Shown here in pieces: positions 30,001 to 39,167 of a DNA stretch of 64,000 nucleotides. The position numbers and the translations under genes are program-made. Position 1 is the stretch's first letter; each line of letters begins with the position of its first letter. This DNA comes from Streptomyces sp. NBC_00162 (GTDB lineage Bacteria > Actinomycetota > Actinomycetes > Streptomycetales > Streptomycetaceae), in the NCBI RefSeq assembly GCF_024611995.1, contig NZ_CP102509.1, positions 3,534,001 through 3,598,000 of the forward strand. Direction: 5' to 3'. The notes below the pieces were generated by a model that was not told the origin of the DNA, did not search any database, and worked only from the letters and a program-made list of their open reading frames with translations.

Positions 30001-30696
30001 CTAGTACCAGCCGTTGGCCTGGTGGAAGCTCCAGGCTCCACACGGGCTGCCGTACCGGTCTTCCATGTAGTTCAGGCCCCACTTGATCTGCGTGGCGGGG
30101 TTGGTGCGCCAGTCGGCACCGGCCGAGGCCATCTTCGAGCCCGGGAGCGCCTGGACCAGACCGTAAGCGCCCGAGGACGAGTTGACGGCCTTGTAGTTCC
30201 AGGTGGATTCCTGGTTGATGATGTTCGAGAAGCACTGGAACTGGCCGGCCGGGACCATCTGCTGGGCGATGGCCTTGACCTGAGCGACCGTGTAGGAGCT
30301 CTGGACCGCGAAGTCGCCGGCGTCGCGGGCGGCGGAGCGGCTGGCCACTTCCTTCGCCTCGCGTTCCTTCTTCGCCTTCTCGTCGGCTGCCTTCTGCGCC
30401 TCGGCCTTCTTGGCCTTGGCGTCCTCGGCGGCCTGGATGCGGGCGGCCTCCTCGGCCGAACGCTTCGCGTCGGTGTCGGCGGCGTGGGCGATGGTGTCGG
30501 CCTGCTGCGTCAGGGACGCACTCTGGACCTGCGCCTGGTCGCCGACCGGGATGTCAGTGAGGAGAGTCGCCCCGGAGGCGGTCGTCTCGAGGTCGTTCGA
30601 GGAGGGGTCGCCGGTGGCAACGCCCACGACTGCGCCGACGGTGGTGACCGCGGTGGCAGAAGCCACTGCGAAGCCCCGTACCGAGATCCGGCTCAC
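30001..30696 (-). CDS. Secreted SLT-domain lytic transglycosylase
   Basis: A 231-residue secreted muralytic protein. The signal-like N-terminus (ISVRGFAVASATAVTTVGAVVGVATG) is followed by an Ala/Lys/Glu-rich coiled coil (about residues 75-115) and a C-terminal lysozyme-like SLT fold. The latter includes the probable catalytic Glu in NIINQESTWNYKAVN, SSGAYGLVQALPGSKM and the closing FHQANGWY. The GTG at 30696 has GGAAGGA four to five bases before it; longer starts run into the leader. It likely remodels peptidoglycan during growth or germination. A Crp-like site lies in its leader region. Confidence 0.87.
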   Translation of the reverse strand: MSRISVRGFAVASATAVTTVGAVVGVATGDPSSNDLETTASGATLLTDIPVGDQAQVQSASLTQQADTIAHAADTDAKRSAEEAARIQAAEDAKAKKAEAQKAADEKAKKEREAKEVASRSAARDAGDFAVQSSYTVAQVKAIAQQMVPAGQFQCFSNIINQESTWNYKAVNSSSGAYGLVQALPGSKMASAGADWRTNPATQIKWGLNYMEDRYGSPCGAWSFHQANGWY

Positions 30697-31129
30697 ACGA
30701 TGTCCTTCCAGCAACGTCCGCAGTGACCGCGCGGACGCAAGAGTGCCCCTCGACACTGGCCTCCGTGGTTCTACGGTCACTGGAGACGCGGGCCCGTGGG
30801 CAACTCCCTCGCGGGGGCTGCACGTGAAACTCCGGGCGGCATACGGCAATCGACTGTGGAGTTGTGGTGCTGCGCGTACCTCACGGCTGATGCCGGAGAT
30901 ACAACTGTGCCGTATGCGGGGCCTGACGGAAAACAGACTCTGCCGGACCTCGACGCCGCAGGGCAATTCTATGTTGCGTGTGAAAGGTCACACCTGGGAT
31001 GTTGCCTTTGGTTTCGCGAAAGACCTGTGCAGCACGACGCCGCCCGGCTAGGCTCTCGGGCCTTTACCGGACGGCGTCAACTCACTTTCCCGCTATGGGT
31101 TTTTTGACCGTTTCAGCCCCCTGTCGGGG
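30697..31129. other. 433-bp gap upstream of the SLT gene
   Basis: The region between phoH and the SLT gene, both on the minus strand, holds no convincing gene. It contains a Crp-like palindrome at 30978-30993, and a long 5' leader for the SLT gene is implied. I looked for the conserved core of the c-di-AMP (ydaO) riboswitch that precedes some Streptomyces wall hydrolase genes and did not find it. The phoH end has only a weak CCCC/GGGG hairpin near 31117-31129. Confidence 0.5.
30978..30993. promoter_or_regulatory. Crp-like operator
   Basis: GTGTGAAAGGTCACAC is a perfect 6-4-6 palindrome and also fits the S. coelicolor Crp consensus GTG-N6-GNCAC. It lies 282 bases upstream of the SLT transglycosylase start. 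Crp regulates wall hydrolase genes during germination in Streptomyces, so the site is plausible. Confidence 0.6.
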
Positions 31130-32446
31130 TCAGAGGGTCTCCAGCATCTCGGTGACCAGAGCGGCGATCGGGGACCGCTCGGAACGCGTCAGCGTGATGT
31201 GCGCGAAGAGCGGATGTCCCTTCAGCTTCTCAACGACGGCGACCACTCCGTCGTACCGGCCGACCCGCAGGTTGTCCCGTTGGGCGACATCATGGGTCAG
31301 AACGACCCGCGAATTCGCTCCGATTCGTGACAGAACGGTCAGAAGGACATTCCGTTCCAGCGACTGGGCCTCGTCCACGATCACGAAGGCGTCGTGGAGC
31401 GAGCGGCCGCGGATGTGCGTGAGCGGCAGGACTTCCAGCATCCCGCGGTTCAGCACCTCCTCGATGACCTCGCGCCCGGCCACGGCCGAGAGGGTGTCGA
31501 AGACCGCCTGCGCCCAGGGGCTCATCTTCTCGGAGGCGTCCCCGGGCAGATAGCCGAGGTCCTGCCCGCCCACCGCGTACAGCGGCCGGAAGACCATCAC
31601 TTTCTGGTGCTGCCTGCGCTCCAGCACCGCCTCCAGGCCGGCGCACAGGGCCAGTGCCGACTTTCCGGTACCCGCCCGGCCTCCCATCGAGATGATCCCG
31701 ATCTCGGGATCGAGGAGGAGGTCCAGGGCGATGCGCTGCTCGGCGCTGCGGCCGTGCAGCCCGAAGGCCTCGCGGTCGCCCCGTACGAGCTTCACGTTGC
31801 CGTCCGCCGTGACGCGGCCGAGCGCCTTGCCCCGCTCGGACTGGAGGACCAGCCCGGTGTGCACGGGCAGTTCGGCGGCCTCCTGGACGTAGAGGCGCTC
31901 CTCGGAGTAGAGGAGGTCCACCTGCTCGCCGGAGAGGGCGAGCTCGCTCATGCCGGTCCAGCCGGCATCGGTGATCGCGAGCTCCGCGCGGTACTCCTCG
32001 GCGATCAACCCCACGGAGGAGGCCTTGATGCGCAGTGGGAGATCCTTCGAGACCACCGTGACGTCGTAGCCCTCGGCCTGGAGATTGCGGGCGACCGCGA
32101 GGATCCGCGAGTCGTTGTCCCCCAATCGGAAGCCTGCGGGCAGGACACCCGGGTCGGAGTGGTTGAGCTCGACACGCAGGGTGCCGCCCAGATCGCCCAG
32201 CGGGATGGGGGCGTCGAGGCGTCCGTACCGGACCCGGAAGTCGTCGAGCAGGCGCAGGGCCTGGCGCGCGAAGTAGCCGAGTTCGGGATGGTGCCTCTTT
32301 GCCTCCAGCTCGGTGATCACCACGATCGGGAGCACGACCTCGTGCTCGTCGAATCGGGAGATCGCGTTGGGGTCTGCCAGCAGGACGCTGGTGTCGAGGA
32401 CGTAGGTCCGCCTGTCGGGCAGGCGGCGCTTTGTGCTGGTCACCAC
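31130..32446 (-). CDS. PhoH family protein with N-terminal PIN domain (PhoH2 type)
   Basis: A 438-residue RNase/helicase-type protein. The N-terminal PIN domain begins [16 protein letters not shown] with its acidic metal site and continues to [13 protein letters not shown]. The C-terminal PhoH ATPase has Walker [17 protein letters not shown] and Walker [15 protein letters not shown]-PhoH fusions act on RNA in mycobacteria. The start is taken at GTG 32446, giving [16 protein letters not shown]; longer in-frame starts exist but are not family-like. Confidence 0.92.
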   Translation of the reverse strand: MVTSTKRRLPDRRTYVLDTSVLLADPNAISRFDEHEVVLPIVVITELEAKRHHPELGYFARQALRLLDDFRVRYGRLDAPIPLGDLGGTLRVELNHSDPGVLPAGFRLGDNDSRILAVARNLQAEGYDVTVVSKDLPLRIKASSVGLIAEEYRAELAITDAGWTGMSELALSGEQVDLLYSEERLYVQEAAELPVHTGLVLQSERGKALGRVTADGNVKLVRGDREAFGLHGRSAEQRIALDLLLDPEIGIISMGGRAGTGKSALALCAGLEAVLERRQHQKVMVFRPLYAVGGQDLGYLPGDASEKMSPWAQAVFDTLSAVAGREVIEEVLNRGMLEVLPLTHIRGRSLHDAFVIVDEAQSLERNVLLTVLSRIGANSRVVLTHDVAQRDNLRVGRYDGVVAVVEKLKGHPLFAHITLTRSERSPIAALVTEMLETL

Positions 32447-32780
32447 GGAAGGACGTACCCCCTCGGAAGAGGTCGGGCCATGAAGACCGGACCGGTCATC
32501 GGCACCCATGCCAGGGCCGATTCCCGGCCCTCCACTCCGACCGTGCGAACCGCACGTGCGTCCTGGTGCAAAGGGCCTCCCGGGCGGACGACCCCATGCC
32601 GTCCGCTGAGACTCGACACCCGTGGATCGGGCATCGACCTGAAAGTGGTATTCCCCGATCAGGCCAGGCCATGCCATGGCATATGACGGACGCTCGGTGA
32701 ACCCCTGGTGAAGGGTTCGGGAGGGGAGGGGTGCCGGTGACCGAGGGGGCGTCAGGGGCCCCCGGGGGTACAGAGCGTGA
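32447..32780. other. 334-bp gap between uppS-like and phoH genes
   Basis: No gene is supported here. It should contain the phoH promoter and the end of the prenyl transferase transcript. GC-rich runs near 32737-32770 could form a weak terminator. No operator or RNA element was recognised. Confidence 0.4.
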
Positions 32781-33542
32781 TCAGGACCCGTACCGCCGGT
32801 GGCGGGCCGCGTAGTCGCGCAGGGCCCGCAGGAAGTCGACCTTGCGGAAGGCCGGCCAGAAGACCTCGCAGAAGTAGTACTCGGAGTGCGCGCTCTGCCA
32901 CAGCATGAATCCGGACAGCCGCTGCTCGCCGCTGGTGCGGATCACGAGGTCCGGGTCGGGCTGGCCGCGCGTGTAGAGGTGCTCCGCGATGTGGTCGATG
33001 TCCAGGATCTCGGCGAGCTCCTCGAAGGAGGTGCCCTTCTGCGCGTGCTCCAGCAGCAGCGAGCGGACCGCGTCGGCGATCTCCTGACGGCCGCCGTAGC
33101 CGACGGCGACGTTGACGAGTATCCCGTCGATGTCGTGCGTGGCCTGCTCGGCCTCCTTCAGCACGGTCTGCGTCCGCGCGGGCAGGATGTCGAGGTTGCC
33201 GACGTGGTGGACGCGCCAGCGGCCGTCCGCGGCGAGGCCCCGTACGGTGTTCTCGATGATGTTGAGCAGCGGGCGGAGCTCGACCTCCGGCCGGTCCAGG
33301 TTGTCCGTGGAGAGCATCCACAGGGTGACGACCTCGACGTCCGTCTCGGTGCACCAGCCCAGCATCTCGGAGATCTTGTCGGCTCCGGCCTGGTGGCCCT
33401 GTTCCGTGGTGCCTCCGGACGCCTTCGCCCAGCGCCGGTTCCCGTCCAGAATGACGCCGATGTGCTTGGGCGCCGCGTCATGGTCGAGGCGGCCTTCCAC
33501 CCGGCGTGCGTAGAGCCTGTACACCAGGTCGCGCAGCTTCAC
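32781..33542 (-). CDS. uppS: Isoprenyl transferase (cis-prenyl diphosphate synthase, UppS family)
   Basis: Condenses isopentenyl diphosphate units with Z geometry to make polyprenyl carriers for wall synthesis. Catalytic Asp33 lies in [43 protein letters not shown] and [19 protein letters not shown] follow in the usual order. The GTG at 33542 is chosen, giving 253 residues, with GGAGGGG about ten bases upstream; an ATG at 33644 adds unrelated residues. Streptomycetes often have two such enzymes, so it may not be the sole undecaprenyl synthase. Confidence 0.92.
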   Translation of the reverse strand: MKLRDLVYRLYARRVEGRLDHDAAPKHIGVILDGNRRWAKASGGTTEQGHQAGADKISEMLGWCTETDVEVVTLWMLSTDNLDRPEVELRPLLNIIENTVRGLAADGRWRVHHVGNLDILPARTQTVLKEAEQATHDIDGILVNVAVGYGGRQEIADAVRSLLLEHAQKGTSFEELAEILDIDHIAEHLYTRGQPDPDLVIRTSGEQRLSGFMLWQSAHSEYYFCEVFWPAFRKVDFLRALRDYAARHRRYGS

Positions 33543-33667
33543 GATCTTCCAGCCCCTCCGTGCAATGCCCCCGTGCGAATTGCGGTCCCCCGAGTGCGCC
33601 ACATTACTGCGCGGCGGGATGGGGTACCCAACTCGGTCTGTCACAGCTCCGTGATAGGGAGGACAAC

Positions 33668-34705
33668 GTGACTGATAACAATCCCTATCGGGCAGAGCCC
33701 TCGCGCTACGACTCCATGGAGTACCGGCGCACGGGCCACAGCGGCCTCAAGCTCCCCGCCATCTCCCTCGGCCTCTGGCACAACTTCGGCGACGACAAGT
33801 CGCTCGAGTCCCAGCGGGCGATCCTCCGCCGGGCCTTCGACCTCGGCGTCACCCATTTCGACCTGGCGAACAACTACGGTCCGCCGCCCGGCTCGGCCGA
33901 GCTGAACTTCGGCAAGATCTTCGCCCAGGACTTCGCGTCCTACCGCGACGAGCTGATCCTCTCCACCAAGGCCGGCTACCTGATGCACCCGGGGCCGTAC
34001 GGCGAGTGGGGCAGCCGCAAGTACCTGCTGAGCTCGCTCGACGCCTCGCTCAAGCGGATGGGCGTGGACTACGTCGACATCTTCTACTCGCACCGCTTCG
34101 ACCCGGAGACCCCGCTCGAGGAGACCATGGGCGCCCTGGCGTCCGCGGTCCAGCAGGGCAAGGCCCTCTACGTCGGCGTCTCCTCCTACACCGCGGAGCA
34201 GACCACCGAGGCGGTGCGCATCCTGCGCGGGATGGGGGTGCGTCCGCTGATCCACCAGCCCTCGTACTCCATGATCAACCGCTGGACCGAGGACGACGGG
34301 CTGCTGGACACCCTCGAGGAGTCCGGCATGGGCTGCATCTCCTTCGCGCCGCTCGCGCAGGGCCTGCTGACGGGCAAGTACCTCAAGGAGATCCCGGCGG
34401 GCTCGCGGGCCACCCAGGGCAAGTCCCTCAACCCGGAGCTGCTGTCGGACGAGGTGCTCCGCAGGCTCGACGGGCTGAACGGAATCGCCGCGCGGCGCGG
34501 GCAGTCGATGGCACAGCTGGCACTGAAGTGGGTGCTGCGCGACGACCGGATGACCTCGGCGCTGATCGGCGCGTCCAGCGTGCGGCAGCTGGAGGAAAAC
34601 GTGGCCGCGCTGGCGGGCGATCCGCTCTCCGAGGCCGAGTTGAAGGAGATCGACTCCTTCGCCGTGTCCACCCCCGGCACCAACCTCTGGGCCCAGCGCG
34701 GCTGA
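33668..34705 (+). CDS. Aldo/keto reductase (YghZ-like)
   Basis: A 345-residue NADPH-dependent reductase with the full catalytic tetrad: Asp65 and Tyr70 in FDLANNYG, Lys101 in LSTKAGY and His142 in FYSHRFD. Overall it resembles YghZ-type L-glyceraldehyde 3-phosphate reductases, which also act on other aldehydes. The GTG start has GGGAGGA a few bases upstream. It is divergent from the prenyl transferase gene and followed by a strong hairpin. The physiological substrate is unknown. Confidence 0.92.
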   Translation: MTDNNPYRAEPSRYDSMEYRRTGHSGLKLPAISLGLWHNFGDDKSLESQRAILRRAFDLGVTHFDLANNYGPPPGSAELNFGKIFAQDFASYRDELILSTKAGYLMHPGPYGEWGSRKYLLSSLDASLKRMGVDYVDIFYSHRFDPETPLEETMGALASAVQQGKALYVGVSSYTAEQTTEAVRILRGMGVRPLIHQPSYSMINRWTEDDGLLDTLEESGMGCISFAPLAQGLLTGKYLKEIPAGSRATQGKSLNPELLSDEVLRRLDGLNGIAARRGQSMAQLALKWVLRDDRMTSALIGASSVRQLEENVAALAGDPLSEAELKEIDSFAVSTPGTNLWAQRG

Positions 34706-34742
34706 CCTGCGCGTATGCCCGTGGGGCGCGGAGAACAAAAAA

Positions 34743-34777
34743 CGGGCCGGTCCGTGGGGGGGATACGGACCGGCCCG
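34743..34777. terminator. 13-bp hairpin after the aldo/keto reductase gene
   Basis: CGGGCCGGTCCGT (34743-34755) pairs with ACGGACCGGCCCG (34765-34777). An A-run precedes the stem on the plus strand, which gives a T-run for the convergent prepilin peptidase transcript, so it serves both directions. Confidence 0.85.
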
Positions 34778-34836
34778 AGGGGGGGGTTCCACCATAACCC
34801 TTCGTAAAGCGTGATGCGTGCATTGGCGCGCCATGA

Positions 34837-35568
34837 TTACGCTCCGAAACCGCCCAGCAGCACTCCGGTGAGTGCCCCGGCGGCCATGAAGGGGCCGAAG
34901 GCGAAGCCGTCCTGGCGTGTTGCGGAGCCGCGCAGCACAAGGAAGAGGCCGTACAGGGCCCCGTAGAGGAAGCCCAGGAAGGCCCCGAAAGCCCATACCC
35001 CCCACCCGTACCACCCAAGAGCGACCCCCAGCGGAAGCGCCAGCTTGACGTCGCCGAAGGCCAGCCCGGCGGGGTTGATCACGTGCAGCACGAGGTACGA
35101 GGCCCCGAGCGCGCCCCCGCCCAGCAGCGCGAGCCGCCAGTCGCCTCCGGCGCGGGGCAGCAGGGCGGCCGATCCCAGCCCGGCGGCGACCGCGGCGGCC
35201 AGCGGCAGGGTCAGTACGTCGGGCAGCCGGTGCACGGCACGGTCGACGAGCGCGAGCAGCACCAGCGCCGGGGCGAGCCCCACGTAGGCCACGGCCTCGG
35301 GCCGCGCGCCGACGGCCGCCCCGAGCGCGGCGCAGACCCCCGCCGTCAGTACCGCGACCGGCGCCGCCCGTCTCCCGTACGCGTGCCCGCCCGGCCCCGG
35401 GACCCGGCAGCGGGCCGGGCCCAGCCAGCCCGGCAGCGGATGCCCCTTCGGGCAGCTGTCCCGCCAGGGCTCCTCCGGCTCGACGGACAGCCGCCAGGCG
35501 GCGCGCGGCAGCAGCAGCCCCGCGGCCACCCCGTACCCGGCGGCAAGAACGATCACGACCACACCCAT
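34837..35568 (-). CDS. A24-family prepilin peptidase (TadV-like)
   Basis: A 243-residue polytopic membrane aspartyl protease that should cleave the leader of type IV-like pilins. The two catalytic aspartates are Asp109 in LVDRAVHRLPDVLTLP and Asp173 in AFGDVKLALPLG (family GxGD with Ala-Phe before Gly-Asp). About seven hydrophobic segments are visible. There is no complete methyltransferase domain at the N-terminus. The ATG at 35568 starts at a hydrophobic helix. Likely substrates are the Flp pilin and TadE proteins of the Tad locus at 54-59 kb. Confidence 0.88.
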   Translation of the reverse strand: MGVVVIVLAAGYGVAAGLLLPRAAWRLSVEPEEPWRDSCPKGHPLPGWLGPARCRVPGPGGHAYGRRAAPVAVLTAGVCAALGAAVGARPEAVAYVGLAPALVLLALVDRAVHRLPDVLTLPLAAAVAAGLGSAALLPRAGGDWRLALLGGGALGASYLVLHVINPAGLAFGDVKLALPLGVALGWYGWGVWAFGAFLGFLYGALYGLFLVLRGSATRQDGFAFGPFMAAGALTGVLLGGFGA

Positions 35569-35645
35569 CCGGCGACGGTAGGCCCCGCAGCCCCGCACGA
35601 ACCAGCCCCGGCTGGGCTTGAGTCCCGGCAACGGCGCCGCACCCC

Positions 35646-35651
35646 TAGGGT
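35646..35651 (+). promoter_or_regulatory. Candidate -10 for a leaderless DUF192 message
   Basis: TAGGGT ends seven bases before the ATG of the DUF192 gene, and no ribosome site is visible between them. Confidence 0.4.
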
Positions 35652-35658
35652 GACCCGC

Positions 35659-36045
35659 ATGGCTCACTGGGACGACGGACACGGCACCCTCACGGTCGGG
35701 GCGGTGGCGGTGCCGCTGGAGATCGCCGCCTCGTACCGGGCGCGGACCCGGGGGCTGCTCGGCCGGGACGGCATCGCCGGGGCCATGCTGCTCACCCCCG
35801 CGGCGAGCGTGCACACCTTCCGGATGCGCTTCGCGATCGACGTGGCGTACCTCGACCGGAACCTGCGCGTCCTGGCCGTGGTCACGATGGCCCCGGGCCG
35901 GCTCGGGCTGCCCCGGCCGCGCTCCCGGCACGTGCTGGAGGCGGCGGCCGGAGCGATGGCCGGCTGGGGGCTGGGGCCCGGCACCACCGTGCGCGTGGAC
36001 AGGCCCGAGGACAGGTCCGCGGACGGGCCCCTGGACAGGTCCTAG
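35659..36045 (+). CDS. DUF192 domain protein
   Basis: A 128-residue protein of the DUF192 family. ASYRARTRGLLGRDGIAGAMLL, SVHTFRMRFAIDVAYLD and VLEAAAGAMAGWGLGPG are the family blocks. No signal peptide is present. The role is unknown. It may be encoded by a leaderless transcript and lies divergent from the prepilin peptidase gene, a linkage that recalls Tad-type neighbourhoods in other actinobacteria. Confidence 0.85.
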   Translation: MAHWDDGHGTLTVGAVAVPLEIAASYRARTRGLLGRDGIAGAMLLTPAASVHTFRMRFAIDVAYLDRNLRVLAVVTMAPGRLGLPRPRSRHVLEAAAGAMAGWGLGPGTTVRVDRPEDRSADGPLDRS

Positions 36046-36103
36046 TGGAGGTCCCGCCTCGGCGGTAGGTTGGGGCGGTTGAGCTGGGGTGTCAGGGGAG
36101 TGC

Positions 36104-36718
36104 ATGACGGAGAACGCGATCAAAGCGCTGGAGCAGATCATGCCGGCGACGCACGGCGCCGACGAGGACATCGACTGGCCGAGCGCCGAGGCTGCCTGGG
36201 GCACCCGGTTCCCGGCCGACTTCGTCGCCTTCATGGGCCGCTTCGGTGCGGGCTCCATCAACGGTGAGGCCAGCATCCTGCTCCCTCTCCCCAAGCCCGG
36301 ACTCCAGTGGGACCCGGCCGAGATGGCCGAGGAGACCGAGAACGCCCGCCACGTCTGGGAGGCGGAGGGCGGCCGGGCCGCCTTCGACGTGGACCCGGAG
36401 GCGATCATCGCCTGGGGCGTCACCGGCGGATCCGACATCCTGTGCTGGCTCACCTCCGACCCCGACCCTGACCGGTGGCCGGTCCTGGTGTGCGGGCGGC
36501 ACACCGCCGACTCCTTCGCCGTGTACCCGTACGGCATGGCCGAGTTCCTCTACCGGCTCTGCTCCGACGAGTTCGACGTGAGCCCGGTCAGCATCACCTT
36601 CTGGGACGGCGACCACCTCAGCTTCGTCCACTGGCGCAAGGCCCAGCGCCGGTGGCAGGAGGGCCGCAACCCCGAGACGGGTGAGCCCGACCCGTACGCG
36701 GGCGAATTCGCCGACTGA
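36104..36718 (+). CDS. SMI1/KNR4 family protein
   Basis: A 204-residue soluble acidic protein. IDWPSAEAAWGTRFPADFVAFMGRFGAGSING is the N-terminal block of the SMI1/KNR4 superfamily, whose bacterial members are frequently immunity proteins against contact-dependent or T7SS toxins. The C-terminal part has ITFWDGDHLSFVHW. GGGGAG precedes the ATG; an in-frame alternative at 36089 is weaker. No toxin gene is adjacent, so it may be an orphan immunity or housekeeping paralogue. Confidence 0.82.
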   Translation: MTENAIKALEQIMPATHGADEDIDWPSAEAAWGTRFPADFVAFMGRFGAGSINGEASILLPLPKPGLQWDPAEMAEETENARHVWEAEGGRAAFDVDPEAIIAWGVTGGSDILCWLTSDPDPDRWPVLVCGRHTADSFAVYPYGMAEFLYRLCSDEFDVSPVSITFWDGDHLSFVHWRKAQRRWQEGRNPETGEPDPYAGEFAD

Positions 36719-36737
36719 CGTTCCCGTCACACCACCG

Positions 36738-36767
36738 AGCCCGTTCCGTGACCGGAAACGGGCTTTT
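36738..36767 (+). terminator. Rho-independent terminator of the SMI1/KNR4 gene
   Basis: AGCCCGTT (36738-36745) pairs with AACGGGCT (36757-36764), extended by inner C-G pairs, and is followed by a TTT tract. It starts 19 bases after the stop codon. Confidence 0.75.
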
Positions 36768-36983
36768 CGGCATGTCTACGCGCGTCCATTCCGTGGATCA
36801 CATATCGGAAAACACCATGCGGAAAAGCCCCAGTTGGAGCATTGACCACAAGTGCCCCCCAATGGAATCAGCCACCCCACTTTCAGGAGAGAATTCCGGC
36901 CAACGGGCCATGAAGGGACACCCCAGCCCGGAGCAACTCATAAGTAGTAACGGGATCCAAAAGAAAATCAGGGGAATACACCC

Positions 36984-38264
36984 GTGGGACGAAGAATCTT
37001 CGGAACGGCCGCCACCACGGTCGTGCTCGGACTGCTGATACCACTGGCCGGATGTGGCGGCTCCGGAGGCGGCGCAGGTGGCAGCGGCACGCTGCGCCTC
37101 GTCGCCGCCGAATACGGCGACACTCCGGCCACCAGTTCAAAGGCGTTCTGGGACAAGGTGACCGCCGATTTCACCGCCGCGAATCCCGGAATCAAGGTCG
37201 AGGTCAAGCTCCTGCCGTGGGCCGACATCGACCGCGAGGTCTCCCGTATGGTCAAGGCCGGGAACGCGCCGGACATCGCGCTCATGGGCTCGTACTCGGA
37301 CTTCGCGGCCCAGGGAAAGCTCTATTCCGCGGACGAGCTCCTCTCGGTCACCCGGGAGGCGAACTTCCTCCAGCCGCTCGCCGAGGCCGGCACCGTCGGC
37401 AGCACCCTCTACGGTCTGCCCTTCGTGGCGAGCAGCCGCCTCCTCTTCTACAACGAGGCCCTGTTCTCCAAGGCCGGCGTCAGCGCACCCAAGACCTGGG
37501 CCGACCTCAAGTCCGCCGCCAAGGCGCTCAAGGACAAGGGCGTGAAGTTCCCGTACGCCATGCCCCTGGGCCCGGAGGAGGCGCACGCCGAGGCGATGAT
37601 CTGGGAGCTGAGCAACGGCGGCGGCTACGCCGACAACAGCGGCAACTACAGCCTGGCCTCCGACCCGAACATCCAGACCTGGCGCTGGGTCAAGGACAAC
37701 CTGATCGCCCCCGGCCTCGTCGGCCCCACCCCGCCGTCCCAGCTCAACCGCGCCGACGCCTTCGCCGCCTTCCTGCGGGGCGAGGTCGGCATGCTCAACG
37801 GCTACCCGTCGCTCGCCCACGAGGCGCGCGCCAAGGGCATCGGCGTCGGCACCGTGTCCATGCCTGTCTCGGACACCCTCGCCAGCGGGGAGGTCCCGCC
37901 GACCGTGGGCGTGGCCGACTGGATGATGGCGTTCAAGCAGAACGACCAGCGCACCGAGATCGGCACGTTCCTGGAGTTCCTCTACCAGGACAAGAACCTG
38001 TCGGACTTCGCCAACCGCTACCACCTGCTGCCGTCCACCGTCACCGCCTCGCGCACCGCGGGCGGCGGCCTCGACAAGAACGACCAGCAGTTCCTGACCG
38101 CGCTGTACGGCGCACAGCTCTACCCGGTGAACGACCCGTCCTGGGTGACCGTCAGCGACACCATCAAGCGCAACATCGGACGGGCGGTGGAACCGAACGT
38201 CGACCCGAAGACCGTCCTCGAGGACATCGCCTCCAAGGCGAACGAGGCCTCGAAGAAGCACTGA
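36984..38264 (+). CDS. Extracellular solute-binding lipoprotein (ABC sugar-type), orphan
   Basis: A 426-residue lipoprotein with signal peptide and lipobox LAGC (Cys24). The mature part is a type 1 solute-binding protein: FWDKVTADFTAANPGIKVEVKLLPWADID, GNAPDIALMGSYSDFAAQGKL and GLPFVASSRLLFYNEALF are typical of carbohydrate-binding components. GTG 36984 has AGGGGA nine bases before it. No permease or ATPase genes flank it, so it must rely on transporter parts encoded elsewhere, or have another role. The 200 bp upstream are AT-rich and probably regulatory. Confidence 0.9.
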   Translation: MGRRIFGTAATTVVLGLLIPLAGCGGSGGGAGGSGTLRLVAAEYGDTPATSSKAFWDKVTADFTAANPGIKVEVKLLPWADIDREVSRMVKAGNAPDIALMGSYSDFAAQGKLYSADELLSVTREANFLQPLAEAGTVGSTLYGLPFVASSRLLFYNEALFSKAGVSAPKTWADLKSAAKALKDKGVKFPYAMPLGPEEAHAEAMIWELSNGGGYADNSGNYSLASDPNIQTWRWVKDNLIAPGLVGPTPPSQLNRADAFAAFLRGEVGMLNGYPSLAHEARAKGIGVGTVSMPVSDTLASGEVPPTVGVADWMMAFKQNDQRTEIGTFLEFLYQDKNLSDFANRYHLLPSTVTASRTAGGGLDKNDQQFLTALYGAQLYPVNDPSWVTVSDTIKRNIGRAVEPNVDPKTVLEDIASKANEASKKH

Positions 38265-38429
38265 AGAACCCCGTGACACGGGACCTTCGCCCCATGCCGC
38301 AGACCACCCCGTGCGGCAGGATGGCCACTGCGGCTCTCGATCCGAGGCCCCGGCCCCGTCGCCCGCCGAGCACCCACAAGGTGCGCAGGGCGGCCGGCCT
38401 CAGCGCTGCCGCTGCTGCCCGTATCGCCC

Positions 38430-39068
38430 TTACTGCGCTTGTCGCCCTTGCTTCCCGTGGTCCGCGGCGAACGCCTTCCGGTGCTGCTCGCAGCTCGAGT
38501 TCCAGGGCAGCTTGCCCGTGAGCGTCGCGTAGCCCGAGCGCGTCACCGACCACTCCACCGTGTACTCACCGGTGTCACACGCGATCCGCTTGCCGCCCGC
38601 GACCTTCTCGCGCCCCGTCGCCGGCTTCCCGTCCAGCTTCCGGCGGACCTCCCCCGCCTTGGCCCCCTTGGCGGTGCGCAGTACGGCGTGCACCTCGATC
38701 TGGTGCGTGCCCTCCTTGGTCGTCACCGCCTTCTTCACGAGCGTCGAGTCCGACACCGACCAGGCGAACTCGTACGACGGCTGCCACTCCAGCGTCTTGG
38801 GGTCGGGGACCTGTCGCTCGTAGTCCGGGGCGCCGGAGGGGCCGGGGCGGGTGACCGTGTCGTACTGGATTCCGGTGTGGAAGCGGAACTGCGCCTCCAG
38901 CTTGTGCATCTCGTCCTTGGTCCACATCGACTTCATGGACTTCTCGCCCCCGGCCGGGTCCTGGAGGTACGCAGTCCCCTCCGCGGCGGTGGCCGGCTGG
39001 ACGAGGGCGGGGGCGAGGGCCGCCGCGGTGGTGGCGAGGGCGAGAGCTGCCATGCGGGTGCGCGTCAT
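38430..39068 (-). CDS. Hypothetical secreted protein
   Basis: A 212-residue protein with a clear Sec signal peptide (TRTRMAALALATTAAALAPA, cleavage after ATA near residue 28). The mature part is basic and Trp-rich, with KSMWTKDEMHKLEAQFRFHTGIQYD and a cysteine pair (IACDTGEYTVEW and NSSCEQH) that may form a disulfide. No family was recognised. An ATG five codons later is a possible alternative start. Confidence 0.72.
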   Translation of the reverse strand: MTRTRMAALALATTAAALAPALVQPATAAEGTAYLQDPAGGEKSMKSMWTKDEMHKLEAQFRFHTGIQYDTVTRPGPSGAPDYERQVPDPKTLEWQPSYEFAWSVSDSTLVKKAVTTKEGTHQIEVHAVLRTAKGAKAGEVRRKLDGKPATGREKVAGGKRIACDTGEYTVEWSVTRSGYATLTGKLPWNSSCEQHRKAFAADHGKQGRQAQ

Positions 39069-39167
39069 GCCCGGTCCAACGGGGCCCTCCGGCGGGCCGG
39101 AACGACGCCGGGCGCGCTTTCACCCGTACGGGAGCGCTCACCTGCCGGAATGGCGCGGGGCTGTAAT

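Noticed and set aside
28372..30726. A 784-codon plus-strand frame opposite the AI-2E and SLT genes
   Set aside because: The translation is low-complexity His/Asp/Glu/Gly-rich and the opposite strand has clear family motifs.
30697..31129. c-di-AMP (ydaO) riboswitch upstream of the SLT gene
   Set aside because: The conserved core blocks of that riboswitch are not visible on the minus strand.
36104..38264. A sugar ABC-transporter operon
   Set aside because: The binding protein has no permease or ATPase neighbours; flanking genes are an SMI1/KNR4 protein and an unknown secreted protein.
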